Under the pieces are notes generated by a model that was given only the letters and a program-made list of their open reading frames with translations, had not been told where the DNA came from and made no database searches. Positions 1 through 8,370 of a stretch of 47,576 nucleotides of DNA are shown in pieces. Numbering within the stretch: the first letter of the stretch is position 1; the number at the start of each line of letters is the position of its first letter. Made by a program: the position numbers and the translations under genes. The DNA lies in contig DIQT01000007.1 of assembly GCA_002427365.1 (NCBI GenBank), positions 1 to 47,576 of the forward strand, read 5' to 3'. This stretch comes from Caryophanales bacterium UBA5455 (GTDB lineage: Bacteria; Bacillota_I; Bacilli_A; RFN20; CAG-826).

Positions 1-473
1 TCGTTTCTATTTATGTAACGGATAAAAAAGTCTTGTTCTCCTTTAACTCCACGGTTGTTTCAAGTCGCTTAATTGCTGGCGAATATCCAAGTGTTCGGAA
101 TATTGTTCCAAGTAACTACGGCTATTATCTTGAAGCAAATGCAGAAGAATTACTTAAAGCGATGGACCGGGTGGCATTATTAAACGTTAACGAACGGGAA
201 AGCATCATTAAACTTACAATGAGTGATAGCGGTGTTTATCTTTCCACAAAATCCGCTCAAGCTGGTAGTGCAATCGAATCATTAAGCACATGCCAATTTA
301 CCGGTGAACGACTTGAAATTAGTTTTAACTCGAACTTCGTCGCATCCGCGGTGCGGGCGTGTAAATCTCAAGATGTAATTATCGGATTTGTTGGTGAAAT
401 GAAACCATTTAGTGTTCGTAATGTCGCTGATGATTCGCACATCCAAATTATCACGCCAGTACGCACATATTAG
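1..473 (+). CDS. dnaN: DNA polymerase III beta sliding clamp, 3' part (partial)
   Basis: This is the C-terminal part of the ring-shaped processivity clamp that tethers DNA polymerase III to DNA and binds other replication and repair proteins. The reading frame is open from position 3, so the true start lies upstream of the window; the TTG at 33 is not a start. About 157 residues are visible, covering the end of domain 2 and domain 3. The fragment ends in ITPVRTY, close to the conserved beta-clamp C-terminus (MPVR.) that lines the peptide-binding pocket. Its place before yaaA, recF, gyrB and gyrA is the standard origin-proximal order, so dnaA and oriC should lie just upstream. A hairpin terminator follows at 504-533. 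Confidence 0.95.
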   Translation, partial: VSIYVTDKKVLFSFNSTVVSSRLIAGEYPSVRNIVPSNYGYYLEANAEELLKAMDRVALLNVNERESIIKLTMSDSGVYLSTKSAQAGSAIESLSTCQFTGERLEISFNSNFVASAVRACKSQDVIIGFVGEMKPFSVRNVADDSHIQIITPVRTY

Positions 474-503
474 AGCCGTTTTTAGCGCTTAAAATAAACG
501 AAT

Positions 504-533
504 AAAAGGGAATAGTAATGTTCCCTTTTTCTT
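504..533 (+). terminator. Rho-independent terminator after dnaN
   Basis: AAAAGGGAA (504-512) pairs with TTCCCTTTT (521-529) around an 8-nt loop and runs into further T residues. It separates dnaN from the yaaA promoter. Confidence 0.75.
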
Positions 534-543
534 TAAAAAATGG

Positions 544-549
544 TATAAT
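544..549 (+). promoter_or_regulatory. Extended -10 element before yaaA
   Basis: TATAAT at 544-549 is directly preceded by TGG (541-543), an extended -10 (TGn). No good -35 is visible, because its position overlaps the dnaN terminator. Transcription would start near 556, and yaaA has a strong Shine-Dalgarno AAGGGAG at 565-571. This promoter probably drives yaaA-recF-gyrB-gyrA. Confidence 0.6.
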
Positions 550-576
550 TAAGGCAGCGTAAAAAAGGGAGAAAAA

Positions 577-816
577 ATGGCATCAAAACTAGAAAAAATT
601 GCAATTGAAAGCGACTACATTACACTAGGACAATTACTTAAAAAAACGGGCTTAATTTATAACGGCGGCGCCGCGAAGTTTTTTTTGAATGAGAATCAAA
701 TTTTAGTGAACGATGTAAGTGATTCGCGCCGTGGTCGAAAGCTGCGGCCGGGTGATAAAATTGTAATTAATAACGAACGGTCATTTCTAATTACGGATGC
801 AAATCAAGAATCTTAA
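577..816 (+). CDS. yaaA: S4-domain RNA-binding protein YaaA
   Basis: A 79-residue protein made of a single S4 RNA-binding fold. The segment GQLLKKTGLIYNGGAAKFFL followed by ILVNDV and GRKLRPGDKIVI is the typical S4 pattern (GRKLRPGD is near-invariant). In Firmicutes this small gene sits between dnaN and recF and has been linked to ribosomal large-subunit maturation; that role is taken from the family. The start at 577 is fixed by AAGGGAG at 565-571. Its last 20 bases overlap the start of recF in another frame, so the two are probably translationally coupled. Confidence 0.9.
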   Translation: MASKLEKIAIESDYITLGQLLKKTGLIYNGGAAKFFLNENQILVNDVSDSRRGRKLRPGDKIVINNERSFLITDANQES

Positions 817-1876
817 ATTAACGAATTTCCGTAACTTCACCAATCTTGATTTAGACTTAGTAAAAGGTCTAAATGTCATCATTGGACAAAACGGTGTTGG
901 TAAAACAAATATTGTTGAAGCAATCCATTATCTCTCTTTAGCTCGGAGCTTTCGCACTAATGATGATCAAACACTAATTAATTTAAACGCAAGCGAAGCA
1001 AAGATTATCGCATCTTTGCATGATTCGAAGCGTGATTATTTATTAGAAATAACGATTAATCAAACCTCTAAGCGGGTTAAAGTTAACGACGTTCCGATAA
1101 ACCGACTTAGTCGCCTCGCGGAACTAGTAAACGTTATTGTCTTTGAACCGCAAGATGTTAATTTTTTCAACGTAAGCCCAGGCACAAGAAGAAAGTTTCT
1201 TGATGTTGGTTTAACAAAAACGAAAAATCAGTATTTACCAGCTTTAACAAAATATGAAAAACTTCTCAAAGAGCGAAATTTAACGTTGAAAGCTGATAAA
1301 ATCGATGATTTACAAATTGATGTCTTAACAAACCAAATGGTGGAAGTCGCGGAAGTAATTGTTAGAAATCGGCAAGAGTTCATCGAACGCTTAAATGAAA
1401 TTGTTCCAACGATTGTAAGCGAACTTGATGAAAAACTCGGCGAAGTAAAACTTGTCTATCATCCGTTTGTTGAAGTGAGTGACAACTTTAATAGTGATGC
1501 CCTTAAGGCATTTAAAAAGAACAAACATAACGATTATAAATATCGTTCAACTTCAACTGGCATCCAACGTGAAGATTTCGATACATTGTTAAACGGTCAA
1601 GACGTTGCGTTATTTGCCTCGCAAGGGCAGAAAAGAATAATCGCCCTCGCTATCATGTTAGCGCCGTATTTCCTCGCTAAGAATGAGAAAGAGCGACCAA
1701 TTGTTGTTCTTGATGACGCCTTAAGCGAACTTGATGTTCGGCATCAACAAAAATTAATTGCGTTTTTAAAAAAGATTGACCAAACATTTATTACAACAAC
1801 TACATTCCCCTTTAACGGAGATGAGTTATATGAAGTTAAAGACGACCAAAAAATAATTACAAGGAGGTTCGTATGA
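797..1876 (+). CDS. recF: DNA replication and repair protein RecF
   Basis: A 359-residue SMC-like ATPase that loads RecA at gapped DNA with RecO and RecR. The sequence opens with LTNFRNF and a Walker A GQNGVGKTN at about residues 30-38. The ABC-type signature is ASQGQKR near residue 277 and Walker B is IVVLDDALSELD near 307-318, followed by the RecF C-terminal stretch with TTTT. Length matches the family (about 360-370). The ATG at 797 lies inside yaaA, and the TGA stop (1874-1876) overlaps the gyrB ATG at 1873, so the three genes form one unit. The TGA stop also supports the standard genetic code. Confidence 0.95.
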   Translation: MQIKNLKLTNFRNFTNLDLDLVKGLNVIIGQNGVGKTNIVEAIHYLSLARSFRTNDDQTLINLNASEAKIIASLHDSKRDYLLEITINQTSKRVKVNDVPINRLSRLAELVNVIVFEPQDVNFFNVSPGTRRKFLDVGLTKTKNQYLPALTKYEKLLKERNLTLKADKIDDLQIDVLTNQMVEVAEVIVRNRQEFIERLNEIVPTIVSELDEKLGEVKLVYHPFVEVSDNFNSDALKAFKKNKHNDYKYRSTSTGIQREDFDTLLNGQDVALFASQGQKRIIALAIMLAPYFLAKNEKERPIVVLDDALSELDVRHQQKLIAFLKKIDQTFITTTTFPFNGDELYEVKDDQKIITRRFV

Positions 1877-3954
1877 GTAATCACGAAAAACCCAAAACAA
1901 AAAAAGAAATATTAGCTGAAGAAGAGCAAGATCGGAAAACGGCTGAAGCGAACGCTAAACGGGCAGAAATCCAAGAAGAAATTAACGAAATCGAAGAAGA
2001 AAGAAGTAAGGCAGACGCCGAATATACTGGTGAAAACATTCAAGTTCTTGAAGGTCTTGAAGCGGTAAGAAAACGGCCAGGGATGTACATTGCGACAACC
2101 TCATCAGCAGGTCTTCACCATTTAGTATGGGAAATTATCGATAATGGGATTGATGAAGTTTTAGCGCATTACGCAAACTTAATCGAAGTAACTTTAAACA
2201 AAGACGGTTCCGTTTCAATTAGCGATAACGGCCGGGGAATTCCGGTTGATAACGTTAAAGGCAGCGATATTAGCGCACTTGAAACCGTTTATACAAAGTT
2301 ACACGCTGGTGGTAAATTTGGCGTTGGCGGTGGCTATAAAGTATCGGGCGGACTCCATGGTGTTGGCGCAGCAGTTGTTAACGCTTTAAGTGAATGGCTA
2401 GAAGTTCATGTTTATCGGGGCGGACAAGAATATTATGTCCGGTTTGAAGATGGTGGCAAAACCGTTCAAAAACTAACCGTTATTGGTAAAACAGATAAAC
2501 AAGGAACTTTAGTTACATTTAAACCTGACTCAACAATATTTATAGAAACAACCACTTTTGATTATGCGGCGATTTCCAAACGCTGTAAACAAATGGCGTA
2601 TTTAAACCGCAAATTAAAAATTCGGGTTATAGATGACCGTGAAGAAAAACCAGTAAGTGAAACCTTCTATTATGAAGGCGGAATTATTCAATATGTCGCT
2701 GATTTAAACAAAAATAAACAACCAATGTTTGAAGAAGTTATTTACTGCGTTGGCGCTGATGACGTTCAAGTTGCTGGTAACGAACAACCAATCCACATCA
2801 TGGCGGAAGTTGCCTTGCAATATAACAACGAATATAACGAAAATATTTATTCATTCACGAATAACATTTTCACTAAAGAAGGTGGAACGCACCTTGATGG
2901 TTTTCGGTTAGCGTTAGGTCGGACGATTAATAAATACGCGCGGAGTACGGGTTATTTAAAAGAAAATGATGATAACTTTGAAACGAGTGACGCAATGCAA
3001 GGGTTAACCGCGATTGTTTCGGTTAAACACCCAAATCCTCAATACGAAGGACAAACGAAAACGAAACTCGGTAACTCCGAAGTTCGCCGTGTTGTCTCCC
3101 AAGTTGTTGGTGAACAATTAGAACAATTTTTATTAGAAAATCCAAAAACTGGTAAAAAGATTTTAGATAAAATTAATAGCGCAGCGGAAGAAAGAAACGC
3201 GATTAAGCGGGCAAGAGAAAATGTTCGCCGCAAATCCGCCCTCGATATTACAACCTTACCTGGTAAATTAGCGGATTGCTCATCAAAGAATCCGGAAGAA
3301 TGTGAACTATTTATCGTTGAAGGGAACTCCGCTGGTGGTTCAGCGAAAAACGGTCGTGACCGGCATACGCAAGCGATCTTACCACTACGCGGTAAAATAT
3401 TAAACGTGCAAAAAGCCCGTCAAAAGAGAATTTTTGATAATGCTGAAATTGGAAACATCATTTCGGCAATTGGGGCAGGGATGGATCCAGAATTTGATAT
3501 TAGCAAAATTCGTTATCATAAAATCGTTATTATGACGGATGCTGACGTTGATGGCGCTCACATTCGTGTCTTACTTTTAACCTTTTTTAACCGGTTTATG
3601 CATGATTTATTAGCGCAAGGCAACATTTATGTTGCGCAACCACCGCTATATAAATTAGAGTATCGTGGCAAACCTTATTACGCGTATAGCGATCACCAAT
3701 TACAAACAATTAAAGATGATCTTGGCCTACGGGATAACTTCCCATTCCAACGGTATAAAGGGTTAGGGGAAATGAATGCCGATCAACTTTGGGAAACAAC
3801 TATGAATCCTGAAAATCGTAAACTCGTTCAAATTACCTTACAAGATGGCGTTGAAGCTGATGAAGTATTTGAAAACTTAATGGGCGACGACGTTGAACCA
3901 AGAAGAGAATTTATTATAAATAACGCTAAGAAAGTTAAAAACTTAGACGTTTAG
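1873..3954 (+). CDS. gyrB: DNA gyrase subunit B with N-terminal coiled-coil extension
   Basis: ATPase subunit of gyrase (693 residues), which introduces negative supercoils with GyrA. Visible are the GHKL ATPase motifs (EIIDNGIDE, ISDNGRGIPV, GGLHGVGAAVVN) and the TOPRIM motifs (VEGNSAGGSAK, IMTDADVDGAHIR). Residues 1 to about 50 are a Lys/Glu-rich, probably coiled-coil extension ahead of the usual start region. No Met lies between M1 and RPGMYI, and AAGGAGG at 1861-1867 fixes the start at 1873, so the extension is real. In the quinolone region Asn485 (codon 3325-3327) replaces the Asp of the usual EGDSAGGS, the position of E. coli Asp426. The gene overlaps recF (ATGA) and precedes gyrA by 16 bases. 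Confidence 0.97.
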   Translation: MSNHEKPKTKKEILAEEEQDRKTAEANAKRAEIQEEINEIEEERSKADAEYTGENIQVLEGLEAVRKRPGMYIATTSSAGLHHLVWEIIDNGIDEVLAHYANLIEVTLNKDGSVSISDNGRGIPVDNVKGSDISALETVYTKLHAGGKFGVGGGYKVSGGLHGVGAAVVNALSEWLEVHVYRGGQEYYVRFEDGGKTVQKLTVIGKTDKQGTLVTFKPDSTIFIETTTFDYAAISKRCKQMAYLNRKLKIRVIDDREEKPVSETFYYEGGIIQYVADLNKNKQPMFEEVIYCVGADDVQVAGNEQPIHIMAEVALQYNNEYNENIYSFTNNIFTKEGGTHLDGFRLALGRTINKYARSTGYLKENDDNFETSDAMQGLTAIVSVKHPNPQYEGQTKTKLGNSEVRRVVSQVVGEQLEQFLLENPKTGKKILDKINSAAEERNAIKRARENVRRKSALDITTLPGKLADCSSKNPEECELFIVEGNSAGGSAKNGRDRHTQAILPLRGKILNVQKARQKRIFDNAEIGNIISAIGAGMDPEFDISKIRYHKIVIMTDADVDGAHIRVLLLTFFNRFMHDLLAQGNIYVAQPPLYKLEYRGKPYYAYSDHQLQTIKDDLGLRDNFPFQRYKGLGEMNADQLWETTMNPENRKLVQITLQDGVEADEVFENLMGDDVEPRREFIINNAKKVKNLDV

Positions 3955-3970
3955 AAAGGGGTATAAGTAA

Positions 3971-6556
3971 ATGATTGATAATAATAATCAAATCCCACCA
4001 TTTGATGGTGATGATGATATTAAAGACGACGTAAATGTTAATGAAGAGCAGCAAGATCAACCTGCCGAAGAACATCATGAAGAAATTGCTTCAACAATTA
4101 TTTCCGGGATTGAAACTGGTGTCTTTGAAGTTGATGTAACAAGTGAAGTTCGTTCAGCTTTCCTTGATTACTCGATGTCTGTTATTGTTTCACGTGCTTT
4201 ACCCGATGTTCGCGATGGTTTTAAACCCGTTCACCGCCGGATAATTTACGCGATGAATGAATCAGGCATGACCCCTGATAAACCATATAAAAAATGCGCA
4301 CGGATTGTTGGGGATGTTATGGGGAAATATCACCCTCATGGCGACCAAGCAATTTATTCGACTCTTGTTAGATTAGCGCAACCATTCTCGATGCGTTATC
4401 CACTTGTGGAAGGTCATGGTAACTTTGGCTCAATTGATGGTGATGAAGCCGCGGCAATGCGGTATACCGAAGCGCGGTTATCAAAAATTTCGATGGAAAT
4501 GGTTCGTGACATTAACTATGATACAGTTGATTTTATTCCTAACTATGATGGAACTGAAAACGAACCATTAATTTTGCCTTCAAGAATTCCAAATTTATTA
4601 ATTAACGGTTCGTCTGGGATTGCCGTTGGGATGGCAACAAACATTCCGCCACATAACCTTAGCGAAGTAATTAATGCGATTCATTTAATTGCGAAAGAAC
4701 CTGATGTTTCACCATTAGAATTAATGAACGAATGTTTATATGGACCAGATTTTCCAACGGGCGGCATTATTTTAGGCCGTGGTGGAATTAAAAAAGCTTA
4801 TGAAACTGGTCAAGGATCAGTTGTTGTTCGCGCTAAAACACACGTCGAAACCTTAAGTAATGGCAAAACACGGATTGTTGTTGATGAAGTGCCATATATC
4901 GTTAATAAAGCACGGATGATTGAAAAAATTGCGGAATTAGTAAAAGAAAAACGTGTTGATGGAATTACGGATATTCGTGATGAATCAAACAAAGAAGGAA
5001 TTCGTGTTGTTATTGAATTAAGAAAAGATGTGATTCCTGAAGTTATTCTTAATCAATTATTTAAAATGACGCAACTTCAAAGTTCCTTTGGTGTCATTAT
5101 GCTAACAATTGTTGATGGAGAACCAAGAGTTTTACCAATCACAAAGATTTTGCAACAATATCTTGATTTCCAAATCGAAGTTACCGAAAGAAAAACACGG
5201 TACTTACTTGAAGAAGCCGAACTAAGAAAACACAAAGTTTCCGGTTTATTAAAAGCAATTGATTTCATTGATGAAATTGTTTCAATTATTAGAAATTCAA
5301 TCTCACCTGAAGAAGCGTCAATTAATTTACAAGAACGGTTTGATTTTGATGAAATTCAAACAAAAGAAATTCTTGCAATGACACTTAGACGGTTAACGGG
5401 ACTTGAAAAAGGAAAACTAGAAGCTGAATTTGCGACATTAGTGGAAAATATTGAAACATATACCCACATTTTAAGTAGTCGTGAAAATGTTCAAGAAGTT
5501 GTTCTTAACGATTTAGATGAAATTAAACAAAAATTTGGCGATGATCGGCGGACCGAAATTAGCGATGACTTATCAACGATTGATGATGAAGATTTAATTC
5601 CTGTTGATGACGTAGTTATTTCGCTCACAAACCGCGGATATATTAAACGGACCTCACCAGATGCATTTAGAATTCAACATCGGGGCGGTAAAGGCGTCAT
5701 CGGCATGCAAACTTTAAGTGATGATGTTGTTGAAAAACTTATTCACACAAATACGCACACCGACGTCTTATTCTTCACCAACTTGGGGAAGGTTTATCGA
5801 CTCCGTGCTTACCAAATTCCGGAAGGAAGTCGGACAGCACGCGGAATTCCTGTGCAAAACCTCATTGGTTTAGACCAAAACGAAACAGTAAAAACAATCA
5901 TTAGTATTGATAATGAAAAAGCAGATGATAATCACTTCCTTTTCTTTGTAACAAAAGAAGGGGTTGTCAAGCGGACATCATTAAAAGAATTCGAATCAAT
6001 TCGGGTAAATGGTAAGATTGCGCTTACGTTAAAAGAATGCGATGAATTACTTGATGTTAAACATACGGATGGAACAAATCAAATCGGTATTGCTTCGAAA
6101 GCGGGCAAGATGGTTAAGTTTGTCGAAGATGATATTCGCGCAGTCGGTCGGAATGCCCAAGGCGTAATCGGGATGAGCCTTGATGGTAGCGAAGTTGTTG
6201 GCGTTACAAGCTCTTCGGAAGGAAAACTCATTTTAGCCCTAAGTGAAAACGGGTTTGGCAAAATGTCATACGCTGATGATTATCGGTTAACAAAACGTGG
6301 CGCAAAAGGCGTTATCACGCTTAATGTAACCGAAAAAACCGGTCAATTAGTTGGAATTCGCGCAGTTAATGGCGATGAAGACTTATTAGTTATTACTGAA
6401 ACCGGCACAATGATTAGAATTAATTTGAGCCAAGTTAGTATTAGTGGAAGAAACACCCAAGGCGTACGGATTATTCGTCTTGATGAAGGTGTAAAAGTTA
6501 GTTCATTTACGATTGTTGCTCAAGACGATCTTGAAATCGAAGAAGAAACGGAGTAG
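3971..6556 (+). CDS. gyrA: DNA gyrase subunit A with acidic N-terminal extension
   Basis: Breakage-reunion subunit of gyrase (861 residues). The catalytic tyrosine is Y165 in AAAMRYTEARL, equivalent to E. coli Tyr122. The C-terminal beta-pinwheel has a GyrA box QHRGGKG, which separates gyrase from topoisomerase IV. About 50 residues at the N-terminus are strongly acidic (Asp, Glu, Gln) and precede the normal start region (SEVRSAFLDYSMSVI). AAAGGGG at 3955-3961 supports the start at 3971. In HPHGDQAIYS, Gln126 and Ser130 occupy the E. coli Ser83 and Asp87 positions that anchor the quinolone magnesium-water bridge. A terminator at 6591-6620 closes the operon. Confidence 0.97.
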   Translation: MIDNNNQIPPFDGDDDIKDDVNVNEEQQDQPAEEHHEEIASTIISGIETGVFEVDVTSEVRSAFLDYSMSVIVSRALPDVRDGFKPVHRRIIYAMNESGMTPDKPYKKCARIVGDVMGKYHPHGDQAIYSTLVRLAQPFSMRYPLVEGHGNFGSIDGDEAAAMRYTEARLSKISMEMVRDINYDTVDFIPNYDGTENEPLILPSRIPNLLINGSSGIAVGMATNIPPHNLSEVINAIHLIAKEPDVSPLELMNECLYGPDFPTGGIILGRGGIKKAYETGQGSVVVRAKTHVETLSNGKTRIVVDEVPYIVNKARMIEKIAELVKEKRVDGITDIRDESNKEGIRVVIELRKDVIPEVILNQLFKMTQLQSSFGVIMLTIVDGEPRVLPITKILQQYLDFQIEVTERKTRYLLEEAELRKHKVSGLLKAIDFIDEIVSIIRNSISPEEASINLQERFDFDEIQTKEILAMTLRRLTGLEKGKLEAEFATLVENIETYTHILSSRENVQEVVLNDLDEIKQKFGDDRRTEISDDLSTIDDEDLIPVDDVVISLTNRGYIKRTSPDAFRIQHRGGKGVIGMQTLSDDVVEKLIHTNTHTDVLFFTNLGKVYRLRAYQIPEGSRTARGIPVQNLIGLDQNETVKTIISIDNEKADDNHFLFFVTKEGVVKRTSLKEFESIRVNGKIALTLKECDELLDVKHTDGTNQIGIASKAGKMVKFVEDDIRAVGRNAQGVIGMSLDGSEVVGVTSSSEGKLILALSENGFGKMSYADDYRLTKRGAKGVITLNVTEKTGQLVGIRAVNGDEDLLVITETGTMIRINLSQVSISGRNTQGVRIIRLDEGVKVSSFTIVAQDDLEIEEETE

Positions 6557-6590
6557 TTACAATTAAACTGTTGTTTTGAACAAAATAATC

Positions 6591-6620
6591 GACTCGTGGT
6601 ACAAAACCGCGAGTCTTTTT
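6591..6620 (+). terminator. Rho-independent terminator after gyrA
   Basis: GACTCGTGGT (6591-6600) pairs with ACCGCGAGTC (6606-6615) through ten pairs, one of them G-U, around loop ACAAA, followed by TTTTT. Confidence 0.85.
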
Positions 6621-6663
6621 CTTTATATTTTGATTAATGAAGTTAAATAAGAAACATTGTTAT

Positions 6664-6692
6664 TTGATATTTAGTTCAAATACAAGTAAAAT
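6664..6692 (+). promoter_or_regulatory. Promoter of the serS T-box leader
   Basis: TTGATA (6664-6669), a 17-base spacer, then TAAAAT (6687-6692) form a good sigma-A promoter. Transcription would begin near 6699, just ahead of the T-box stem I. Confidence 0.7.
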
Positions 6693-6698
6693 AATAAT

Positions 6699-6906
6699 GT
6701 TCGGTGAATAGGCTAGTAATGGTGATGTCTCGATAGTGACTAATCGATAGTGAAAAGATTAGGTGATTGACCCATGAATTCCACCTAGGAGAACAAAGTG
6801 AAAGCTTTCGTTGCCTGCGTTAAAGGCATTTGAGATTAAATCAATGGAAACGTGATTTATGAAGATAGGTGGCACCACGTTATTAACGTCCTATGGGACG
6901 TTTTTC
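6699..6906 (+). promoter_or_regulatory. T-box riboswitch, serine specific, upstream of serS
   Basis: A tRNA-sensing leader of about 210 nt. The T-box sequence AGGTGGCACCACG lies at 6867-6879, close to the consensus AGGGTGGNACCGCG; within it the bulge pairs with the NCCA end of uncharged tRNA. It is followed by a terminator hairpin AACGTCC/GGACGTT (6885-6902) with a T run. Upstream lies a long stem I region. A candidate specifier is UCC at 6780-6782, followed by A, which would match tRNA-Ser(GGA). Uncharged tRNA-Ser should stabilise the antiterminator and switch serS on. The T-box core is certain; the specifier assignment is a reading by eye. This leader fills most of the 372-base gap between gyrA and serS. 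Confidence 0.9.
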
Positions 6907-6928
6907 TTTATTTAAGGAGGGAAAACAA

Positions 6929-8206
6929 ATGCTAGATCTTAATTTAATTAGAAAGAATTCAAAGTTCGTTCATGACGCACTACTTAAAAAAGGGTGGGAT
7001 GTTGATTTTAGCGAACTACTTGCCAATGATGAAAGACGGCGGGAACTTTTAACCAACGTTGAAGCAAATAAAGCAGAACAAAATCGGTTATCTGCCTCAA
7101 TTCCTCAAGTCAAAAAAGCCGGTGGCGACATTACTCTAATCTTTGCCCGCGTTAAAGAACTAAAAGCGCTAAACGCTAGTGGCGAAGAAGAAATTGCGGA
7201 ACTTGAAAAGAAAATGCAAAAGTTCTTAGAAGTTCTTCCAAACCTTCCTGACCCTGACCTTGTGGATGGCGGAAAGGAAAATAACGTAGTATTGCAAGTA
7301 TATAACGAAAAACCAACGTTTGATTTCGTACCTAAAGACCATGTTGAATTATGCGAAAGCCTTGGCTTAATCGATTATAAACGGTCCGCAAAAATTAGTG
7401 GATCAGGCACATGGATTTATAAAAATCTTGGGGCGCAACTAGAATGGGCGCTGTTAAACTATTTTATTGACGAACATTTAGCGGATGGTTATGAAATGAT
7501 CTTACCACCGCATTTACTTAATTATGAAAGTGGCTATACCGCTGGACAATTTCCTAAATTTGAAGAAGATGTTTTCTGGCTTGAAGGAATGGAACCGCGG
7601 CGGTTTATGTTACCAACCGCGGAAACGGCGTTAGTTAACTTACACCGTAATGAAATTCTAAGCGAAGATGAATTACCAAAACGGTATTTTGGTGTAACAC
7701 CATGCTACCGCTCCGAAGCAGGAAGCTATCGGACCGAAGAACGCGGAATGATTAGAGGATATCAATTTAATAAAGTTGAAATGTTCCAATATGCGACTTT
7801 GGAAGGTAGTGATGCGGCTTTTGAAGAATTAGTTGGTAAAGCTGTCTCGTTAGTTAATAAATTAGGCCTACATTTCCGGCTTAGCAAACTTGCGGCGGGC
7901 GACTGCTCACATTCCATGGCGAGAACCTATGATGTTGAAGTTTGGATTCCTTCAATGGGAATTTATAAAGAAGTTAGTAGTGCATCGAACGCTCGTGATT
8001 ATCAAGCACGGCGCGGCATGATTAGATACCGGGAAAAAGAAAGTGGAAAAGTTCAATATCTCCACACCTTAAACGCTAGTGGTTTAGCGACAAGCCGTCT
8101 AATTCCCGCGATTGTGGAACAAAACCAACAAGGCGATGGTTCAGTTATCGTTCCTGAAGTATTAAGAAAATATTTACACGGACTTGAAGTAATTAAACCT
8201 CTTTAA
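6929..8206 (+). CDS. serS: Serine--tRNA ligase
   Basis: Class II aminoacyl-tRNA synthetase (425 residues) that charges tRNA-Ser and, in many bacteria, also tRNA-Sec. The N-terminal helical arm (LDLNLIRKN through about residue 100) is a long coiled coil that grips the tRNA variable arm. Motif 2 is seen as YRTEERGMIRGYQF and motif 3 as SNARDYQARRGMIRYR. An upstream in-frame start at 6893 falls inside the T-box terminator hairpin and is rejected; AAGGAGG at 6914-6920 supports ATG 6929. Expression is controlled by the T-box leader at 6699-6906. Confidence 0.96.
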   Translation: MLDLNLIRKNSKFVHDALLKKGWDVDFSELLANDERRRELLTNVEANKAEQNRLSASIPQVKKAGGDITLIFARVKELKALNASGEEEIAELEKKMQKFLEVLPNLPDPDLVDGGKENNVVLQVYNEKPTFDFVPKDHVELCESLGLIDYKRSAKISGSGTWIYKNLGAQLEWALLNYFIDEHLADGYEMILPPHLLNYESGYTAGQFPKFEEDVFWLEGMEPRRFMLPTAETALVNLHRNEILSEDELPKRYFGVTPCYRSEAGSYRTEERGMIRGYQFNKVEMFQYATLEGSDAAFEELVGKAVSLVNKLGLHFRLSKLAAGDCSHSMARTYDVEVWIPSMGIYKEVSSASNARDYQARRGMIRYREKESGKVQYLHTLNASGLATSRLIPAIVEQNQQGDGSVIVPEVLRKYLHGLEVIKPL

Positions 8207-8228
8207 TTTATATTTAAAGAAACAAAAA

Positions 8229-8257
8229 TAGACAAAAATATTTTACATTGCTATAAT
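8229..8257 (+). promoter_or_regulatory. Promoter of the SRP RNA gene
   Basis: TAGACA (8229-8234), a 17-base spacer and a perfect TATAAT (8252-8257). The predicted start, about 8263, coincides with the 5' end of the SRP RNA fold. Confidence 0.75.
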
Positions 8258-8262
8258 AAGGC

Positions 8263-8346
8263 TGCCATCGCAATGGAGGAGTTTCGAACCAGGTCAGGAC
8301 GGGAACGTAGCAGCCTTAAGGAATGAGTTCATGTGCGGTGGTTTTT
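8263..8346 (+). ncRNA. ffs: Signal recognition particle RNA, small (4.5S-like) type
   Basis: RNA scaffold of the signal recognition particle, which binds Ffh and targets membrane proteins to FtsY. The conserved domain IV is recognised in CCAGGTCAGGACGGGAACG followed by TAGCAGCCTTAAGG, with an ACG/CGT stem capped by a GGAA tetraloop. The ends CCATCGCA (8265-8272) and TGCGGTGG (8334-8341) pair to close the rod, and a T run follows, which also terminates transcription. It is about 84 nt and lacks an Alu domain, unlike the roughly 270-nt scRNA of Bacillus subtilis. It lies between serS and tadA. Confidence 0.88.
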
Positions 8347-8370
8347 ATTTAATAAAGGAAGGTAAAAGGA

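Noticed and set aside
6893..6928. Longer N-terminus for serS from 6893
   Set aside because: It lies inside the T-box terminator hairpin, and AAGGAGG fits ATG 6929.
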